From contig NZ_JAGINQ010000002.1 in NCBI RefSeq assembly GCF_017876165.1, positions 186,001 through 250,000 of the forward strand: a stretch of DNA of 64,000 nucleotides. The letters run 5' to 3'. How positions within the stretch are numbered: the first letter of the stretch is position 1; the number at the start of each line of letters is the position of its first letter. Under the pieces are notes generated by a model that was given only the letters and a program-made list of their open reading frames with translations, did no database searches and was not told the origin of the DNA. The stretch comes from Azospirillum soli. Its GTDB lineage: Bacteria; Pseudomonadota; Alphaproteobacteria; Azospirillales; Azospirillaceae. The position numbers and the translations under genes are program-made. Below, piece after piece: positions 34,327-44,123 of this stretch.

Positions 34327-37017
34327 GTGTCCGAAGCGATTGCCGCCGCCATTCCCCCTGACGCCACGCCGATGATGGCGCAGTATCTGGAGATCAAGCA
34401 GGCCCATCCCGACTGCCTGCTGTTCTACCGGATGGGCGACTTCTACGAGATGTTCTTCGAGGACGCGGTGAACGCCGCCCGCGCGCTGGACATCGCGCTG
34501 ACCAAGCGCGGCCAGCATCTGGGCGAGGACATCCCCATGTGCGGCGTCCCCGTCCACAGCCACGAATCCTACCTGCAACGGCTGATCCGCCAGGGCTTCC
34601 GCGTCGCCATCTGCGAGCAGATGGAGGACCCGACCGAGGCCAAGAAGCGCGGAGCCAAGTCGGTGGTGAAGCGCGGCGTCATCCGCATCGTCACCCCCGG
34701 CACGCTGACCGAGGATTCGCTGCTCGACGCGCGCTCCTCCAACTGGCTGGCCGCCGTGGCGGAAACGGCCGGCGGGCTGGGGCTGGCGTGGCTGGAGCTG
34801 TCCACCGGCGAACTTGTGGTGCAGCCGGTGGAGCGTCCGGGTTTGGGCGCGGCCTTGGGCCGACTCGACCCGCAGGAGGTTCTGGTCTCCGAAAAGCTGT
34901 GCCAGAGCCCGGACCTGTATGAGCTGTGGGCCGAATGGAAGGAGCGGCTGACCGTCCAGCCCAACCCGCGCTTCGACAGCGAAAACGGCAAGCAGCGCCT
35001 GCTGAGCGTCTATGGCGTCGGCACGCTGGACGCCTACGGCCAGTTCAGCCGGGCAGAGGTCGCGGCGGCCGGTGCCCTGGTCGCCTATGTGGAGTTGACG
35101 CAAAAGGGCCGCGTGCCGCGCCTGTCGCCGCCGCGCCGGCTCGGCCCCGGCGCCGTCATGGAGATCGACGCCGCCACCCGGCGCAATCTGGAGCTGACCC
35201 GCACCCTGACCGGCGAGCGGCGCGGCAGCCTGCTGGCGACCATCGACCGCACGGTGACGGGAGCCGGCGCGCGCCTGCTGGCCGCCCACCTGGCGGCGCC
35301 GCTGACCGACCCGTCGGCGATTGCCAAACGCCACGACATGGTCGCGTTCGCCCTGAACGAGGAACGGCTGCGCGCCGACGTGCGCGAGCTTCTGCGCCGC
35401 AGCCCCGACCTGGAGCGCGCGCTGTCGCGCCTGACGCTGGGGCGCGGCGGCCCGCGCGATCTGGCGGCGGTGCGCGATGGGCTGGCGCAGGCCTCGGCGA
35501 TCCGGATGCTGCTGAACGGCGGGGCCTTGGGGCCTTTGCCGGACGGGCTGGGTGCCGTCGCCAAGGGGCTGGGCGAGCACAGCGAATTGGTCAACCAGTT
35601 GACGCAAGCGCTGGCGGCGGAGCTGCCCCTGCTGGCCCGCGACGGCGGCTTCATCGCGCCGGGCTATTCCTACGCGCTGGACGAGCTGGTGACGCTGCGC
35701 GACGAGAGCCGGCGGCTGATCGCCGGCTTGCAGGCGAAATACGCCGACCTCGCCGGGGTGCCCTCGCTGAAGGTCAAGCACAACAACGTGCTGGGCTATC
35801 ACATCGAGGTCACGGCGACCCACGCGGACAAGCTGATGACCGGTGCCGGGCGCGAGGTCTTCATGCACCGCCAGACCATGGCGAACGCCGTGCGCTTCGG
35901 CACGGTGGAGCTGTCGGACCTGGAGCGCCGCATCTCCGAGGCCGCCGACAAGGCGCTAGCCGTGGAGCTGGGGCTGTTCAACGATCTGGTGGAGGAGGTC
36001 ACCACGCGGGCCGACGCCATCGCCCAGGCGGCGCACGCGCTGGCGGCGCTGGACGTGGCGACCTCGCTGGCCGAGTTGGCGGTGGAGCGGCGCTATGTCC
36101 GACCGCAGGTGGACGACAGCCTCACTTTCACCATCAAGGGCGGCCGGCATCCGGTGGTGGAGGCGGTGCTGGACGCCGCCAACGCCGGGCCGTTCGTGGC
36201 GAACGACTGCGACCTCGCCCCGGACAACCGGCTGTGGCTGCTGACCGGCCCGAACATGGCGGGTAAGTCCACCTTCCTGCGCCAGAACGCGCTGATCACC
36301 GTGATGGCCCAGATGGGCGGCTTCGTGCCGGCGGAGAGTGCGCACATCGGCGTGGTGGACCGCCTCTACAGCCGCGTGGGTGCCGCCGACGATCTGGCGC
36401 GCGGGCGTTCCACCTTCATGGTGGAGATGGTGGAGACCGCCGCCATCCTGAACCAGTCCGGCGCGCGGGCGCTGGTCATTCTGGACGAGATCGGGCGTGG
36501 CACGGCGACCTTCGACGGCCTGTCCATCGCCTGGGCCTGCGTGGAGCATCTGCACGACGTCAACCGCTGCCGCGCGCTGTTCGCCACGCATTACCACGAG
36601 CTGACCATGCTGGCCTCCAAGCTGCCGGCGCTCAGCTGCCACACCATGCGCATCAAGGAGTGGCAGGGCGACGTGGTCTTCCTGCACGAGGTGACGGCGG
36701 GTTCGGCGGATCGCAGCTACGGCATCCACGTCGCCAAGCTGGCCGGCCTGCCGGGCGCCGTCGTCGGCCGGGCGGAGGAGGTGCTGACCATCCTGGAATC
36801 GGGTGAGCAGAACGCCGCCATCCACCGCTTGGCCGAAGATCTGCCGCTGTTCAGCGCCGCCTTGAAGCGCCCGGCCCCGGCCGCGCCGACGGCGGTGGCC
36901 GTTGCGGCGGAACCGTCGCCGGTGGAAGAGGCGCTGAAGTCCATCGACCCCGACAGCCTGACCCCGCGTCAAGCGCTGGAGGAACTGTACCGGCTGCGCG
37001 GACTGGTGAAGCCGTGA
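34327..37017 (+). CDS. mutS: DNA mismatch repair protein MutS
   Basis: MutS binds base mismatches and recruits MutL. The protein is 896 residues, normal length for alphaproteobacteria. The mismatch-contact motif is in [15 protein letters not shown] (Phe-x-Glu). The lever/clamp regions carry [17 protein letters not shown] and [14 protein letters not shown]. The ATPase has Walker [32 protein letters not shown], Walker [16 protein letters not shown] and FATHYHELT. The start is the GTG at 34327. Its stop overlaps the start of the next gene by 4 bp. Confidence 0.97.
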   Translation: MSEAIAAAIPPDATPMMAQYLEIKQAHPDCLLFYRMGDFYEMFFEDAVNAARALDIALTKRGQHLGEDIPMCGVPVHSHESYLQRLIRQGFRVAICEQMEDPTEAKKRGAKSVVKRGVIRIVTPGTLTEDSLLDARSSNWLAAVAETAGGLGLAWLELSTGELVVQPVERPGLGAALGRLDPQEVLVSEKLCQSPDLYELWAEWKERLTVQPNPRFDSENGKQRLLSVYGVGTLDAYGQFSRAEVAAAGALVAYVELTQKGRVPRLSPPRRLGPGAVMEIDAATRRNLELTRTLTGERRGSLLATIDRTVTGAGARLLAAHLAAPLTDPSAIAKRHDMVAFALNEERLRADVRELLRRSPDLERALSRLTLGRGGPRDLAAVRDGLAQASAIRMLLNGGALGPLPDGLGAVAKGLGEHSELVNQLTQALAAELPLLARDGGFIAPGYSYALDELVTLRDESRRLIAGLQAKYADLAGVPSLKVKHNNVLGYHIEVTATHADKLMTGAGREVFMHRQTMANAVRFGTVELSDLERRISEAADKALAVELGLFNDLVEEVTTRADAIAQAAHALAALDVATSLAELAVERRYVRPQVDDSLTFTIKGGRHPVVEAVLDAANAGPFVANDCDLAPDNRLWLLTGPNMAGKSTFLRQNALITVMAQMGGFVPAESAHIGVVDRLYSRVGAADDLARGRSTFMVEMVETAAILNQSGARALVILDEIGRGTATFDGLSIAWACVEHLHDVNRCRALFATHYHELTMLASKLPALSCHTMRIKEWQGDVVFLHEVTAGSADRSYGIHVAKLAGLPGAVVGRAEEVLTILESGEQNAAIHRLAEDLPLFSAALKRPAPAAPTAVAVAAEPSPVEEALKSIDPDSLTPRQALEELYRLRGLVKP

Positions 37018-37973
37018 GGATTCCCGTCACCCTGCTGGGCATGGTCCTGGGGATCGGCGGGCTGGCGAACGGCTGGCGCACCGCCGCCCGCATCTGGGAC
37101 GCGGTGCCGGGTATCGTCGGCGAGGTGCTGGCGGTGATTGCCGCCACAATCTGGGCCGTTCTGCTCGTTCTGTACGCCGGCAAGTGGCTGTGGGCGCGCA
37201 ACGCGGCGCTGGCCGAGGCGCGCCATCCGGTCCAGGGCTTCTTCCTGGCGCTGGTGCCGGTCACCACCATGATCGCGTCGGTGCTGCTGGCGCCCCATCT
37301 GCCGCTCGTCGCGCGGGGCATGATGATCGCCGGCGTGCTGGCGCAGGTCGCCTTCGCCGCCTTCGCCATGGGTGGTGCGTGGCAGGGCGGACGGTCCCAC
37401 GACGCGACGACGCCCGTGCTCTACATGCCCACGGTGGGCGGCGGGTTCGTCAGCGCCATGGCCCTGTCTAGCTTCGGCCACGCCGACTGGGGCATCCTGT
37501 TCTTCGGCGCGGCCTTCCTGTCCTGGATCGTGCTGGAGGGCCTGGTGGTTCAGCGTTTGTTGACGCAACCGGCACTGCCCGTGGGGCTGCGGGCGACGCT
37601 GGGGATCCATCTGGCGCCGCCCGCCGTGGGCTGCGTGGCTTATCTCAGCGCCACCAGCGGACCGCCGGACGTTCTGGCGCATCTGCTGTTCGGCTACGCG
37701 CTGCTTCAAGCGGCGGTGATGACGCGCCTGCTGCCCTGGCTGCGCGAACAGCCGTTCGGGGCCGGTTACTGGGCCTACACCTTCGGGATTTCCGCCCTGC
37801 CGCTGGCCGCCCTGCGCTTTGTGGAGCGGGGCGAGACGGGCGCCATCGCCACCCTGGCCCTGCCGCTGTTCGCGGCGGCCAACCTGATCATCGGCATGAT
37901 CCTGCTGGGCACCGTCACGCTGCTGCTGAAAGGCGAACTGCTGCCGAAGCCCGAGCCGGCGGCGGCGAAGTAG
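37014..37973 (+). CDS. tehA: TehA/SLAC1-type (TDT) membrane transporter
   Basis: 319 residues with about ten membrane helices, the fold of the tellurite-resistance/dicarboxylate transporter and SLAC1 anion-channel family. Recognisable pieces are [16 protein letters not shown] in helix 1, [29 protein letters not shown] and [19 protein letters not shown]. In E. coli this family gives tellurite resistance when overexpressed, but the physiological substrate here is unknown. The GTG start overlaps the mutS stop, so it is expressed with mutS. Confidence 0.85.
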   Translation: MRIPVTLLGMVLGIGGLANGWRTAARIWDAVPGIVGEVLAVIAATIWAVLLVLYAGKWLWARNAALAEARHPVQGFFLALVPVTTMIASVLLAPHLPLVARGMMIAGVLAQVAFAAFAMGGAWQGGRSHDATTPVLYMPTVGGGFVSAMALSSFGHADWGILFFGAAFLSWIVLEGLVVQRLLTQPALPVGLRATLGIHLAPPAVGCVAYLSATSGPPDVLAHLLFGYALLQAAVMTRLLPWLREQPFGAGYWAYTFGISALPLAALRFVERGETGAIATLALPLFAAANLIIGMILLGTVTLLLKGELLPKPEPAAAK

Positions 37974-38050
37974 AAAACGTTTCACGCGACCACATGTCGA
38001 GCCAGGGCCGTTTCCTGGACAAGAGGCAGACTGGAGACTATATTTCGTCC

Positions 38051-38275
38051 ATGGCTACGCACACCGCGCCCTGCACCGTCGTCCCGCAGGAATTTCCGGA
38101 GCTTGCCCAGCTCGTCTGGAACCGCGACCCTGCGCGCCCGATCCGGGCGGCCGAGGCGTTCGCGCTCTACGAGCGCAACTGGCGGCATGTGGATGCCGGG
38201 CACCTGACCCGCAAGGAAGCAGACCTTATCCACGCCCTGACCGACGAATACGGCAACGGCGTCTTTCTGTCGTAA
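38051..38275 (+). CDS. Small partner of the AbiEii-type gene
   Basis: 74 residues: ELAQLVWNRDPARPIRAAEA, FALYERNWRHVDAGHLTRKE. It ends 12 bp before the nucleotidyltransferase gene and is probably co-transcribed. Partner genes of AbiEii toxins are antitoxins, so this is a candidate antitoxin, but it is shorter than AbiEi and has no clear wHTH. The ATG at 38051 is chosen; the frame opens 19 codons earlier. Confidence 0.55.
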   Translation: MATHTAPCTVVPQEFPELAQLVWNRDPARPIRAAEAFALYERNWRHVDAGHLTRKEADLIHALTDEYGNGVFLS

Positions 38276-38287
38276 GTCGACCGATCC

Positions 38288-39031
38288 ATGACGGCCACCG
38301 CCGGTTTCCTGCGTCCCGAACACGACCGGATCGCCGACGCGCTGGCGTCGATGAACGCGGATCTGCTGCTCCGGTGCCGGTGCTTCTTCGGCGGCGGCAC
38401 GGCCATCGTTCTGAAGAACGGCGAATACAGGCTGTCTCTGGACGTGGATTTCCTGTGCTCGGACGTCGATGGCTACCGGACACTTCGGATTGCGGCAGTC
38501 GAGCAAGGAGCGCGGGCCTTCTTCGGCGAGGGCATCGAGACAGTCCGCGAATTCAGGACCGATCAGTACGGGCTGCGGGCCGTTCTCGCCTGGGAAGGTC
38601 AGCGCATCAAGTTCGAGATCGTGCGGGAGGGTCGTATCGACATCGATGGGGCCTTGGACCACGCTCTTGGAGTCCCGCTTCTCTCCGTCGAGGACCAGTT
38701 CGCCGAGAAACTCTTGGCAAATGCCGACCGATGTCTGGATAAGAGCATCGCTTACCGAGATGCAATCGACCTCGGATACCTCGTGAAGAACAACGGTGGC
38801 ATTCCTTCCGCGTCGCTCAACAAGGTCGATAAGGCATACGGCCGGGACGTGCCGAGGAATGTGGAACGGGTTCTTCGCATGCTGACCGATCCGGCCGAAG
38901 TCGATCACGCCGCCGAAACGCTGCGGATGAAGCCCGAGGAGGTTTGGGAAGCCGCCGCAAACCTCTCGGCCGCCGCAACGGTCGCGTGGCCGGAGTGGAG
39001 CTTTGCTCTCCCTTCCACGCCGCAGGATTAG
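38288..39031 (+). CDS. AbiEii/AbiGii-family nucleotidyltransferase (putative toxin)
   Basis: 247 residues. FFGGGTAIVLKNGEYRLSLD followed by VDFLCSD is the GG-TA...S-D-DFL active site of the DUF1814/AbiEii fold. KFEIVREGRIDID carries the third acidic position, and LLSVEDQFAEKLLANADR is the usual later helix. AbiEii proteins act as toxins in type IV-like toxin-antitoxin or abortive-infection systems by transferring nucleotides. The gene ends 4 bp inside the convergent STAS gene. It is part of the core side, outside the transposon. Confidence 0.78.
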   Translation: MTATAGFLRPEHDRIADALASMNADLLLRCRCFFGGGTAIVLKNGEYRLSLDVDFLCSDVDGYRTLRIAAVEQGARAFFGEGIETVREFRTDQYGLRAVLAWEGQRIKFEIVREGRIDIDGALDHALGVPLLSVEDQFAEKLLANADRCLDKSIAYRDAIDLGYLVKNNGGIPSASLNKVDKAYGRDVPRNVERVLRMLTDPAEVDHAAETLRMKPEEVWEAAANLSAAATVAWPEWSFALPSTPQD

Positions 39032-39459
39032 CAGTTCACCGCCGCCACTTGCAGCGCCCGCGCCGCGACGGCCAGCGGATCCTCGCCGGGGGCGCAGGGG
39101 TGAACGGAGGCCAGGACCGCTTCGGGCACGCTGGCGGCGATGTAGTCGTCCACGGACTCGAAGGCTGGGATGATCATGGCGATGCGGGTCAGGCTCACGA
39201 TCTTCTTCACTTGCCCGCGCCCGGTCAGCATGGCGAGCGGCTTGCCCATCGACACGGCCTCTCCGTTCACGACCAGCAGCATGCCGATGCCGGCGCTGTC
39301 GATGAAGGTCAGGCCCGAAAGGTCGAGCAGGTAGCGGCGGTCGGCGCCGCACTTCACCTCGGCGATCACGCCGCGCATCTGGTCGGCGTCCTGCCCGGTC
39401 AGGCGGCCGGTCATCACCAGACGGGCGAAGTGCCGCTCGGATTCCTTGCGGTACTGCAT
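39028..39459 (-). CDS. STAS-domain protein (anti-sigma factor antagonist-like)
   Basis: 143 residues. FARLVMTGRLTGQDADQMRG, YLLDLSGLTFIDSAGIGMLL is a STAS domain with the phosphorylatable Ser in DSAGIG. VVNGEAVSMGKPLAMLTGRG and VKKIVSLTRI follow. Such proteins bind anti-sigma kinases or act in stress and chemosensory circuits. The ATG at 39459 has GGGGGAG upstream. The C-terminal 40 residues, with two cysteines (SVHPCAPGEDP, AAVNC), are an extension. Confidence 0.82.
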   Translation of the reverse strand: MQYRKESERHFARLVMTGRLTGQDADQMRGVIAEVKCGADRRYLLDLSGLTFIDSAGIGMLLVVNGEAVSMGKPLAMLTGRGQVKKIVSLTRIAMIIPAFESVDDYIAASVPEAVLASVHPCAPGEDPLAVAARALQVAAVNC

Positions 39460-39615
39460 GACTTTCTCCCCCGCCCTCGTCGTTGCGGGGCCATGATCCA
39501 AAGTGCCCGCCCTTTGGGCAAGTGGACCCGGCATCCCTGCGCTGCGCGATCTTGACGCAGGGGCCCCATGCTTGATGCTTGACGGTGCGCGCAAGCGGTC
39601 CTACAAGCGCCGATA

Positions 39616-39675
39616 CGTGGTGATTTGGTCGACCGGCTTGCGGGCCACGTAAAACAACCCGCTAAAAAGGTCCGA
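39616..39675 (+). promoter_or_regulatory. SAM-II riboswitch upstream of metZ
   Basis: CGTGG (39616-39620) pairs with CCACG (39645-39649). The loop TGATTTGGTCGACCGGCTTG and the 3' element GCTAAAAAGGTCC match the conserved SAM-II core (GATTTG, CGGCTTGC, GCCACGT, CGCTAAA), which folds as an H-type pseudoknot binding S-adenosylmethionine. Its place upstream of a methionine gene fits alphaproteobacterial practice. Confidence 0.88.
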
Positions 39676-39687
39676 GCCGCGTCCGCG

Positions 39688-39716
39688 CCTCGACCCGAAC
39701 GGTCGGGGCTTTTTTT
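39688..39716 (+). terminator. Intrinsic terminator between riboswitch and metZ
   Basis: CCTCGACC (39688-39695) pairs with GGTCGGGG (39701-39708, one G-U) and is followed by seven T residues. It is the likely off-switch when SAM is bound. Confidence 0.85.
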
Positions 39717-39763
39717 GTTTGGCCGGTCAGCCCCGCCGGCGGACAGAAGGAAAGAGGCGGCCA

Positions 39764-40971
39764 TGGCGCGCACCGATCATCGCAATCCGAACGTTTCGGG
39801 GCTGCGGCCCCGCTCCAAGCTGGTCCACGGCGGCATCCGCCGCTCGCAGTTCGACGAGACCTGCGAGGCGCTGTACCAGACTTCCGGCTACGTCTACGGC
39901 TCGGCCGAGGAAGCGGAGCACGCCTTCGCCAACGACGGCGCTCGCCACGTCTATTCGCGCTTCCGCAACCCGACCACCGCCATGTTCGAGGACCGGCTGG
40001 CCGAGTATGAGGGCGCGGAATGGGCCTACGCCACCACCAGCGGCATGGCCGCGGTGCACGGCGCCCTGTGGTGCAACCTGCGCCACGGCGACCGCATCGT
40101 CGCCCCGCGCTCCCTCTTCATCTCCTGCTACTGGGTCATCAAGGAGCTGTCGGCCCGCTTCGGCGTCGAGGCGGTGTTCGTGGACGGCACGGATCTGAGC
40201 CAGTGGGAAGCCGCCCTGTCCAAGCCAACCGCCGCCGTGTTCCTGGAGACCCCCAGCAATCCGGGCCTGGAGGTCGTGGACCTGCGCGCGGTCGCCGATC
40301 TGGCCCACAAGGCCGGGGCCAAGGTGGTGGTGGACAACGCCTTCGCCACGCCGGTCCTGCAACGCCCGTTCGAGTTCGGCGCCGACGTGGTCGTCTATTC
40401 GGCGACCAAGCACATCGACGGCCAGGGGCGGTGTCTGGGCGGCATCATCCTGACCAACGACAAGAAATACGGGTCGGAGGTCATCCATCCCTATCTGCGC
40501 CACACCGGCCCGACCATCGCGCCCTTCAACGCGTGGCTGCTGCTGAAGGGGCTGGAGACGCTGGAGCTGCGCGTCGGCGCGCAGAGCGCGTCCGCCCTTC
40601 GGGTCGCGGAGTTCCTGGAAAGCCATGCTAAGGTCGAGCGCGTGCTCTACCCCGCCCTGCCCAGCCACCCGCAGCACGATCTGGTGCGCCGGCAGATGAC
40701 CGGCGGCGGCACCATGCTGTCCATCTTCCTGAAGGGCGGCAAGGAGGAGGCGTTCCGTGCCCTGAACGGGCTGGGCATGGTGATGATCTCCAACAACCTG
40801 GGTGACTCGAAAAGCCTGATCACCCACCCGGACACCACCACCCACGCCAAGCTGACGCCCGAAGAGAAGGTCGCGGCGAACATCAAGCCCAATCTGCTGC
40901 GCCTGTCCGTTGGTCTAGAGGACGCCCAGGACATCATCGAAGACCTCGACCGCGCGCTCGCCTCGTTGTAA
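39764..40971 (+). CDS. metZ: O-succinylhomoserine sulfhydrylase
   Basis: A PLP enzyme that makes homocysteine from O-succinylhomoserine and sulfide in methionine synthesis. 402 residues. The Cys/Met-metabolism PLP fold is seen in YVYGSAEEAEHAFANDGARH, YATTSGMAAVHGAL, VVVDNAFATPVLQ and the PLP lysine in VYSATKHIDGQGR. The C-terminal GDSKSLITHPDTTTHAKL is typical of MetZ. The start at 39764 (MARTDHRN) has a GGAAAGAGG site. It is regulated by the SAM-II riboswitch and terminator just upstream. Confidence 0.95.
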
Positions 40972-41044
40972 AGGGTTCGACCCGGAACCAAATGCTGCGG
41001 TGCAGCGTTGGCTCCGGGTCCCGTTTGGAAAGAGGTGAAGGCTC

Positions 41045-41560
41045 ATGGCAGGACGCAAAGCCGGCAACGGCGAACCGACGGAGCGGCTGCTCGCCGTGGC
41101 GAACGAGCTGACCCGCACCGGCGTGAAGCATGGCGAAATGGGCGTCGCGGCGGCCCAGACCATCGGCTACCGCACGGCCATGATGACGGCGGCCATGAAC
41201 AACCCCATCGACTTCATGAACCCGGAGTTCGTCCGCATGGGCTCCGAGAAGGTCGAGGCGATGGTGGAGGCGACCCACGCCGTCGCCAAGGGCGTGCAGG
41301 AGTTCCAGCACGCCTGGATGGCCCTGGTGCAGGGGCAGCTGCAATCCACGATGCTGGTTTTCGGCGGCCTGGGGAAGGCCCAGTCTCCGGCCGATCTGGT
41401 CGAGTTGCAGCGCCGCAGCTTCACCGAAGCGATGGAGGCCAGCATCCACGCCAGCCTCTATCTGGTCGAGTCGGCGGCGGCTCTGGCCAGCGCCGGCATC
41501 GCCCCCGCCTACCGCACCGTCCGCGCCAACGCGCGGCGGCTGGCGCGCCAGCACACGTAA
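41045..41560 (+). CDS. Phasin-family protein
   Basis: 171 residues, mostly amphipathic helix, coating polyhydroxyalkanoate granules or related storage. The Phasin_2-type pattern is visible in FMNPEFVRMGSEKVEAMVEA, VAKGVQEFQHAWMALVQGQL and VELQRRSFTEAMEASIHA. AAAGAGGTGAAG precedes the ATG. It is monocistronic with its own terminator. Confidence 0.85.
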   Translation: MAGRKAGNGEPTERLLAVANELTRTGVKHGEMGVAAAQTIGYRTAMMTAAMNNPIDFMNPEFVRMGSEKVEAMVEATHAVAKGVQEFQHAWMALVQGQLQSTMLVFGGLGKAQSPADLVELQRRSFTEAMEASIHASLYLVESAAALASAGIAPAYRTVRANARRLARQHT

Positions 41561-41573
41561 CGGCCACAAAATT

Positions 41574-41612
41574 AAAAGCCCCTCTCCCTTGGCGGGACGA
41601 GGGGCTTTTTTT
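41574..41612. terminator. Terminator between phasin and lpo-type genes
   Basis: AAAAGCCCCTC / GAGGGGCTTTTTTT, 11-bp stem with a U-run on one strand and a matching A-run for the other, so it serves both convergent genes. Confidence 0.9.
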
Positions 41613-41620
41613 CTGCTGTC

Positions 41621-42817
41621 TTACTGCCCCAACACCTCGAAGGTGACCGGCGCCGGGTCGAGGACGCGGGAGCCGTTCGGCGTGACCTCCAGCACGGCAA
41701 GGCCGCGCTCCACGAGGCCGTTGGGGCGCAGGCGGAACAGGCCGTCGATGCCTTCGAAGCCGCTGGGGTTGTTCAGCGCCGCGCGGTCGAAGCCCGCAGG
41801 ACCGCCCCGCTGGGCCAGCACCGCCGCAATCGCCGTCGCGTCGTAGGACAGGGTTGCGATGCGCGGCGGCTTGCGCCCGTAGGTCCGCTCGTAGCGCGAT
41901 TCGAAGTCGGCGCGCGACTGCGGGGCCGGGGCGGCGAACCACGCGCCGACCAGCGCCGGTTCCTGCCCCAGGCCGGGATCGTCCCACAGGCCGGTGCCGA
42001 GCAGGCGGACCTGCTGCGGGTTGACGCCGTTGCCGGTCAGCGCGGCGGCCAGACCCTGGGCGCGCGGGCCGCCTTCGGCCAGCATGACCGCCTGCGGCTG
42101 GAAGCCGGCGGTCGCCACCTGCCGCGCCGGCTGGGTCAGGTCGGGCACCGCCGGGTCGTAGCGTTCGACCTGCGCCACCTGCCCGCCGAGCTGCCGCGTG
42201 GTGTTCTGAAGCGCGTTGACCACCGCGTCGCCGTAGGCGTTGCGCGGGGCCAGCGCCACATAGCGCGTGACGCCGCGCGAGCGGGCGAAGCCGACCACGC
42301 GGTTCACCTGATCGCCGGGCACGAAGCCCATCACGTAGGTGCCGTTGCCGGCCTGATTCCAGTCGTTGGTGAAGGCCAGCACGTCCACGCCGGCCCCAGC
42401 GGCGACGGGCTTCACCGCCGCGACCTCCGGCCCGAACAGGGGCCCGAGGATGAGGGTCGCGCCTTCTGCGATGGCCTGGCGCGCCGCCTCAGCCGCCCCG
42501 GCGGGGGACCCCTTGGTGTCGCGCGGCAGCAGTTCGAACCGGTCGCCGGCCAGGTCGAACAGGGCCATCTGCGCCGATTCCAGCAGCGACTGGCCGATCT
42601 GGGCGTTCGGGCCGGACAGCGGCAGCAGCAGCGCGGCCTTCATGGTCTGCGGCACGGCGGGCACGACCGGAGAGGGCGCTTGAGCAACGGGCGGTGGGGC
42701 CGCTACATTCGACGCGCAGGCCGTGAGCAATCCAACGATCAACAGGGCGGCGGCGTTGTGCCGTCCCCGAGCGCGCGAGAAAGGTGTTGCCAAGCGTGCC
42801 ACCGACGATCTCCACAT
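41621..42817 (-). CDS. Penicillin-binding-protein activator LpoA-like lipoprotein
   Basis: 398 residues from the ATG at 42817. The lipobox LLTAC (acylated Cys at about 34) is followed by a Pro-rich linker and a type I periplasmic-binding fold (KAALLLPLSGPNAQIGQSLL, ILGPLFGPEVAAVKPVA, YVALAPRNAYGDAVVNAL). The C-terminal domain of LpoA (PF04348) stimulates PBP1A in enterobacteria; here only that domain is present, as usual in alphaproteobacteria. The 5' end overlaps the divergent rsmI start. Confidence 0.8.
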   Translation of the reverse strand: MWRSSVARLATPFSRARGRHNAAALLIVGLLTACASNVAAPPPVAQAPSPVVPAVPQTMKAALLLPLSGPNAQIGQSLLESAQMALFDLAGDRFELLPRDTKGSPAGAAEAARQAIAEGATLILGPLFGPEVAAVKPVAAGAGVDVLAFTNDWNQAGNGTYVMGFVPGDQVNRVVGFARSRGVTRYVALAPRNAYGDAVVNALQNTTRQLGGQVAQVERYDPAVPDLTQPARQVATAGFQPQAVMLAEGGPRAQGLAAALTGNGVNPQQVRLLGTGLWDDPGLGQEPALVGAWFAAPAPQSRADFESRYERTYGRKPPRIATLSYDATAIAAVLAQRGGPAGFDRAALNNPSGFEGIDGLFRLRPNGLVERGLAVLEVTPNGSRVLDPAPVTFEVLGQ

Positions 42818-43725
42818 CCGGTACGACCACAGGACCCAACGCCTGTGGTGGCGCTGAAGGTAGCGACCCGAAGGCCGCAAGTAAACTCGGCGCCGGGCTT
42901 TATGTCGTCGCCACCCCCATCGGGAACGCCGCCGACATCACGCTGCGGGCGCTCGACGTGCTGAAACGCGCCGACGCCATCGCCTGCGAGGACACGCGGG
43001 TGACCTCCAAGCTGATGGGCATCCACGGCATCCACACGCCCTTCGTCTCCTACCATGAACACAACGCGGCCAAGATGCGCCCGGTCCTGATCGGCCGCAT
43101 GAAGGCGGGGGAGGCCATCGCCCTGGTCACCGACGCCGGCACGCCGCTGGTCTCCGACCCCGGCTACAAGCTGGTGCGCGAATGCGTGGCGGAGGGCGTG
43201 AAGGTCACCACCCTGCCCGGCGCCTCGGCACCGCTGGCGGCGCTGGTGCTGTCCGGGCTGCCGACCGACCGCTTCCTGTTCGCCGGCTTCCTGCCCAACA
43301 AGAGCAGCGCGCGGAGGGCGGCGGCCGGGGAGCTGAAGGGGGTTCCGGCCACCCTGGTCTTCTTTGAGTCGCCGAACCGCCTGCCGGAATCGCTGGCCGA
43401 CCTCGCCGACATCCTGGGGCCGCGCGAGGCCGCCGTGGCGCGCGAACTGACCAAGCTGTACGAGGAGGTGCGGCGCGGCCCCCTGCCCGACCTCGCCGCC
43501 CATTACGCCGAGGCCGGGCCGCCGAAGGGCGAGGTCGTGCTGGTCATCGGCCCGCCGGGCGAGGAGGCCGCCCCGACCGAGGCCGACGTGGATGCCCTGC
43601 TGCGCGACGCGCTGACCCGCCTGTCGGTGCGCGACGCGGCGGCCGACGTCGCCGCCCGCACCGGCCAGCCCAAGCGCGAGGTGTACGCCCGGGCTCTCGA
43701 ACTGGCGCGGGAGGAGAAGCCGTGA
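42796..43725 (+). CDS. rsmI: 16S rRNA 2'-O-methyltransferase RsmI
   Basis: This enzyme methylates C1402 of 16S rRNA with SAM. About 309 residues. The tetrapyrrole-methylase fold has LYVVATPIGNAADITLRAL, ACEDTRVTSKLM, ALVTDAGTPLVSDPGYKLV, LPGASAPLAALVLSGLPTDR and FFESPNRLPESL. The C-terminal helical HTH_45-like part is present. The GTG at 42796 is preferred over the one at 42784 because AAAGG is better placed. It is first in the run rsmI-yraN-sirB1-gshB and overlaps yraN by 4 bp. Confidence 0.93.
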   Translation: MPPTISTSGTTTGPNACGGAEGSDPKAASKLGAGLYVVATPIGNAADITLRALDVLKRADAIACEDTRVTSKLMGIHGIHTPFVSYHEHNAAKMRPVLIGRMKAGEAIALVTDAGTPLVSDPGYKLVRECVAEGVKVTTLPGASAPLAALVLSGLPTDRFLFAGFLPNKSSARRAAAGELKGVPATLVFFESPNRLPESLADLADILGPREAAVARELTKLYEEVRRGPLPDLAAHYAEAGPPKGEVVLVIGPPGEEAAPTEADVDALLRDALTRLSVRDAAADVAARTGQPKREVYARALELAREEKP

Positions 43726-44090
43726 CCGCCCCGGACGCGATCCGCCGCCGGGCCGAGGGGTTCGGGCGCTTCGCCGAGGGGCTGTGCCGGCTGGCCCTGC
43801 GCCTGAAGGGATACCGCATCCTGGAAAGCCGCCTGCGCACGCCGATGGGCGAGATCGACATCGTCGCCAAGCGCGGCCGGACGCTGGCCATCGTGGAGGT
43901 GAAGGCGCGCGGCGACTGGGACGCCGCCAACGAGGCGCTGAACGCTCGCCAGCGCGGCCGGCTGGCCCGCGCCGCGCATGTCTATCTTGCGGCCAAGCCG
44001 CACTATGCGGGCTATGTCTTGCGCTTCGACGTTATGCTCGTTACCCCTTGGTCCTGGCCGCGCCATTTGCAGGACGCTTGGCGCGCCTAG
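43722..44090 (+). CDS. yraN: YraN-family endonuclease-like protein (UPF0102)
   Basis: 122 residues. RAEGFGRFAEGLCRLALRLK, GYRILESRLRTPMGEIDIVA and LAIVEVKARGDW show the restriction-like core (Glu, Asp, E-x-K). The function in vivo is unsettled; structure-specific nuclease activity has been proposed. It sits after rsmI, as in many proteobacteria, overlapping by ATGA/GTGA. Confidence 0.9.
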   Translation: MTAPDAIRRRAEGFGRFAEGLCRLALRLKGYRILESRLRTPMGEIDIVAKRGRTLAIVEVKARGDWDAANEALNARQRGRLARAAHVYLAAKPHYAGYVLRFDVMLVTPWSWPRHLQDAWRA

Positions 44091-44123
44091 ATCCAAGGAT
44101 CGGAAACCAAAAGGACATCGCCT

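Noticed and set aside
33604..35868. A 754-codon leftward frame opposite mutS
   Set aside because: Antisense shadow; mutS is unambiguous on the other strand.
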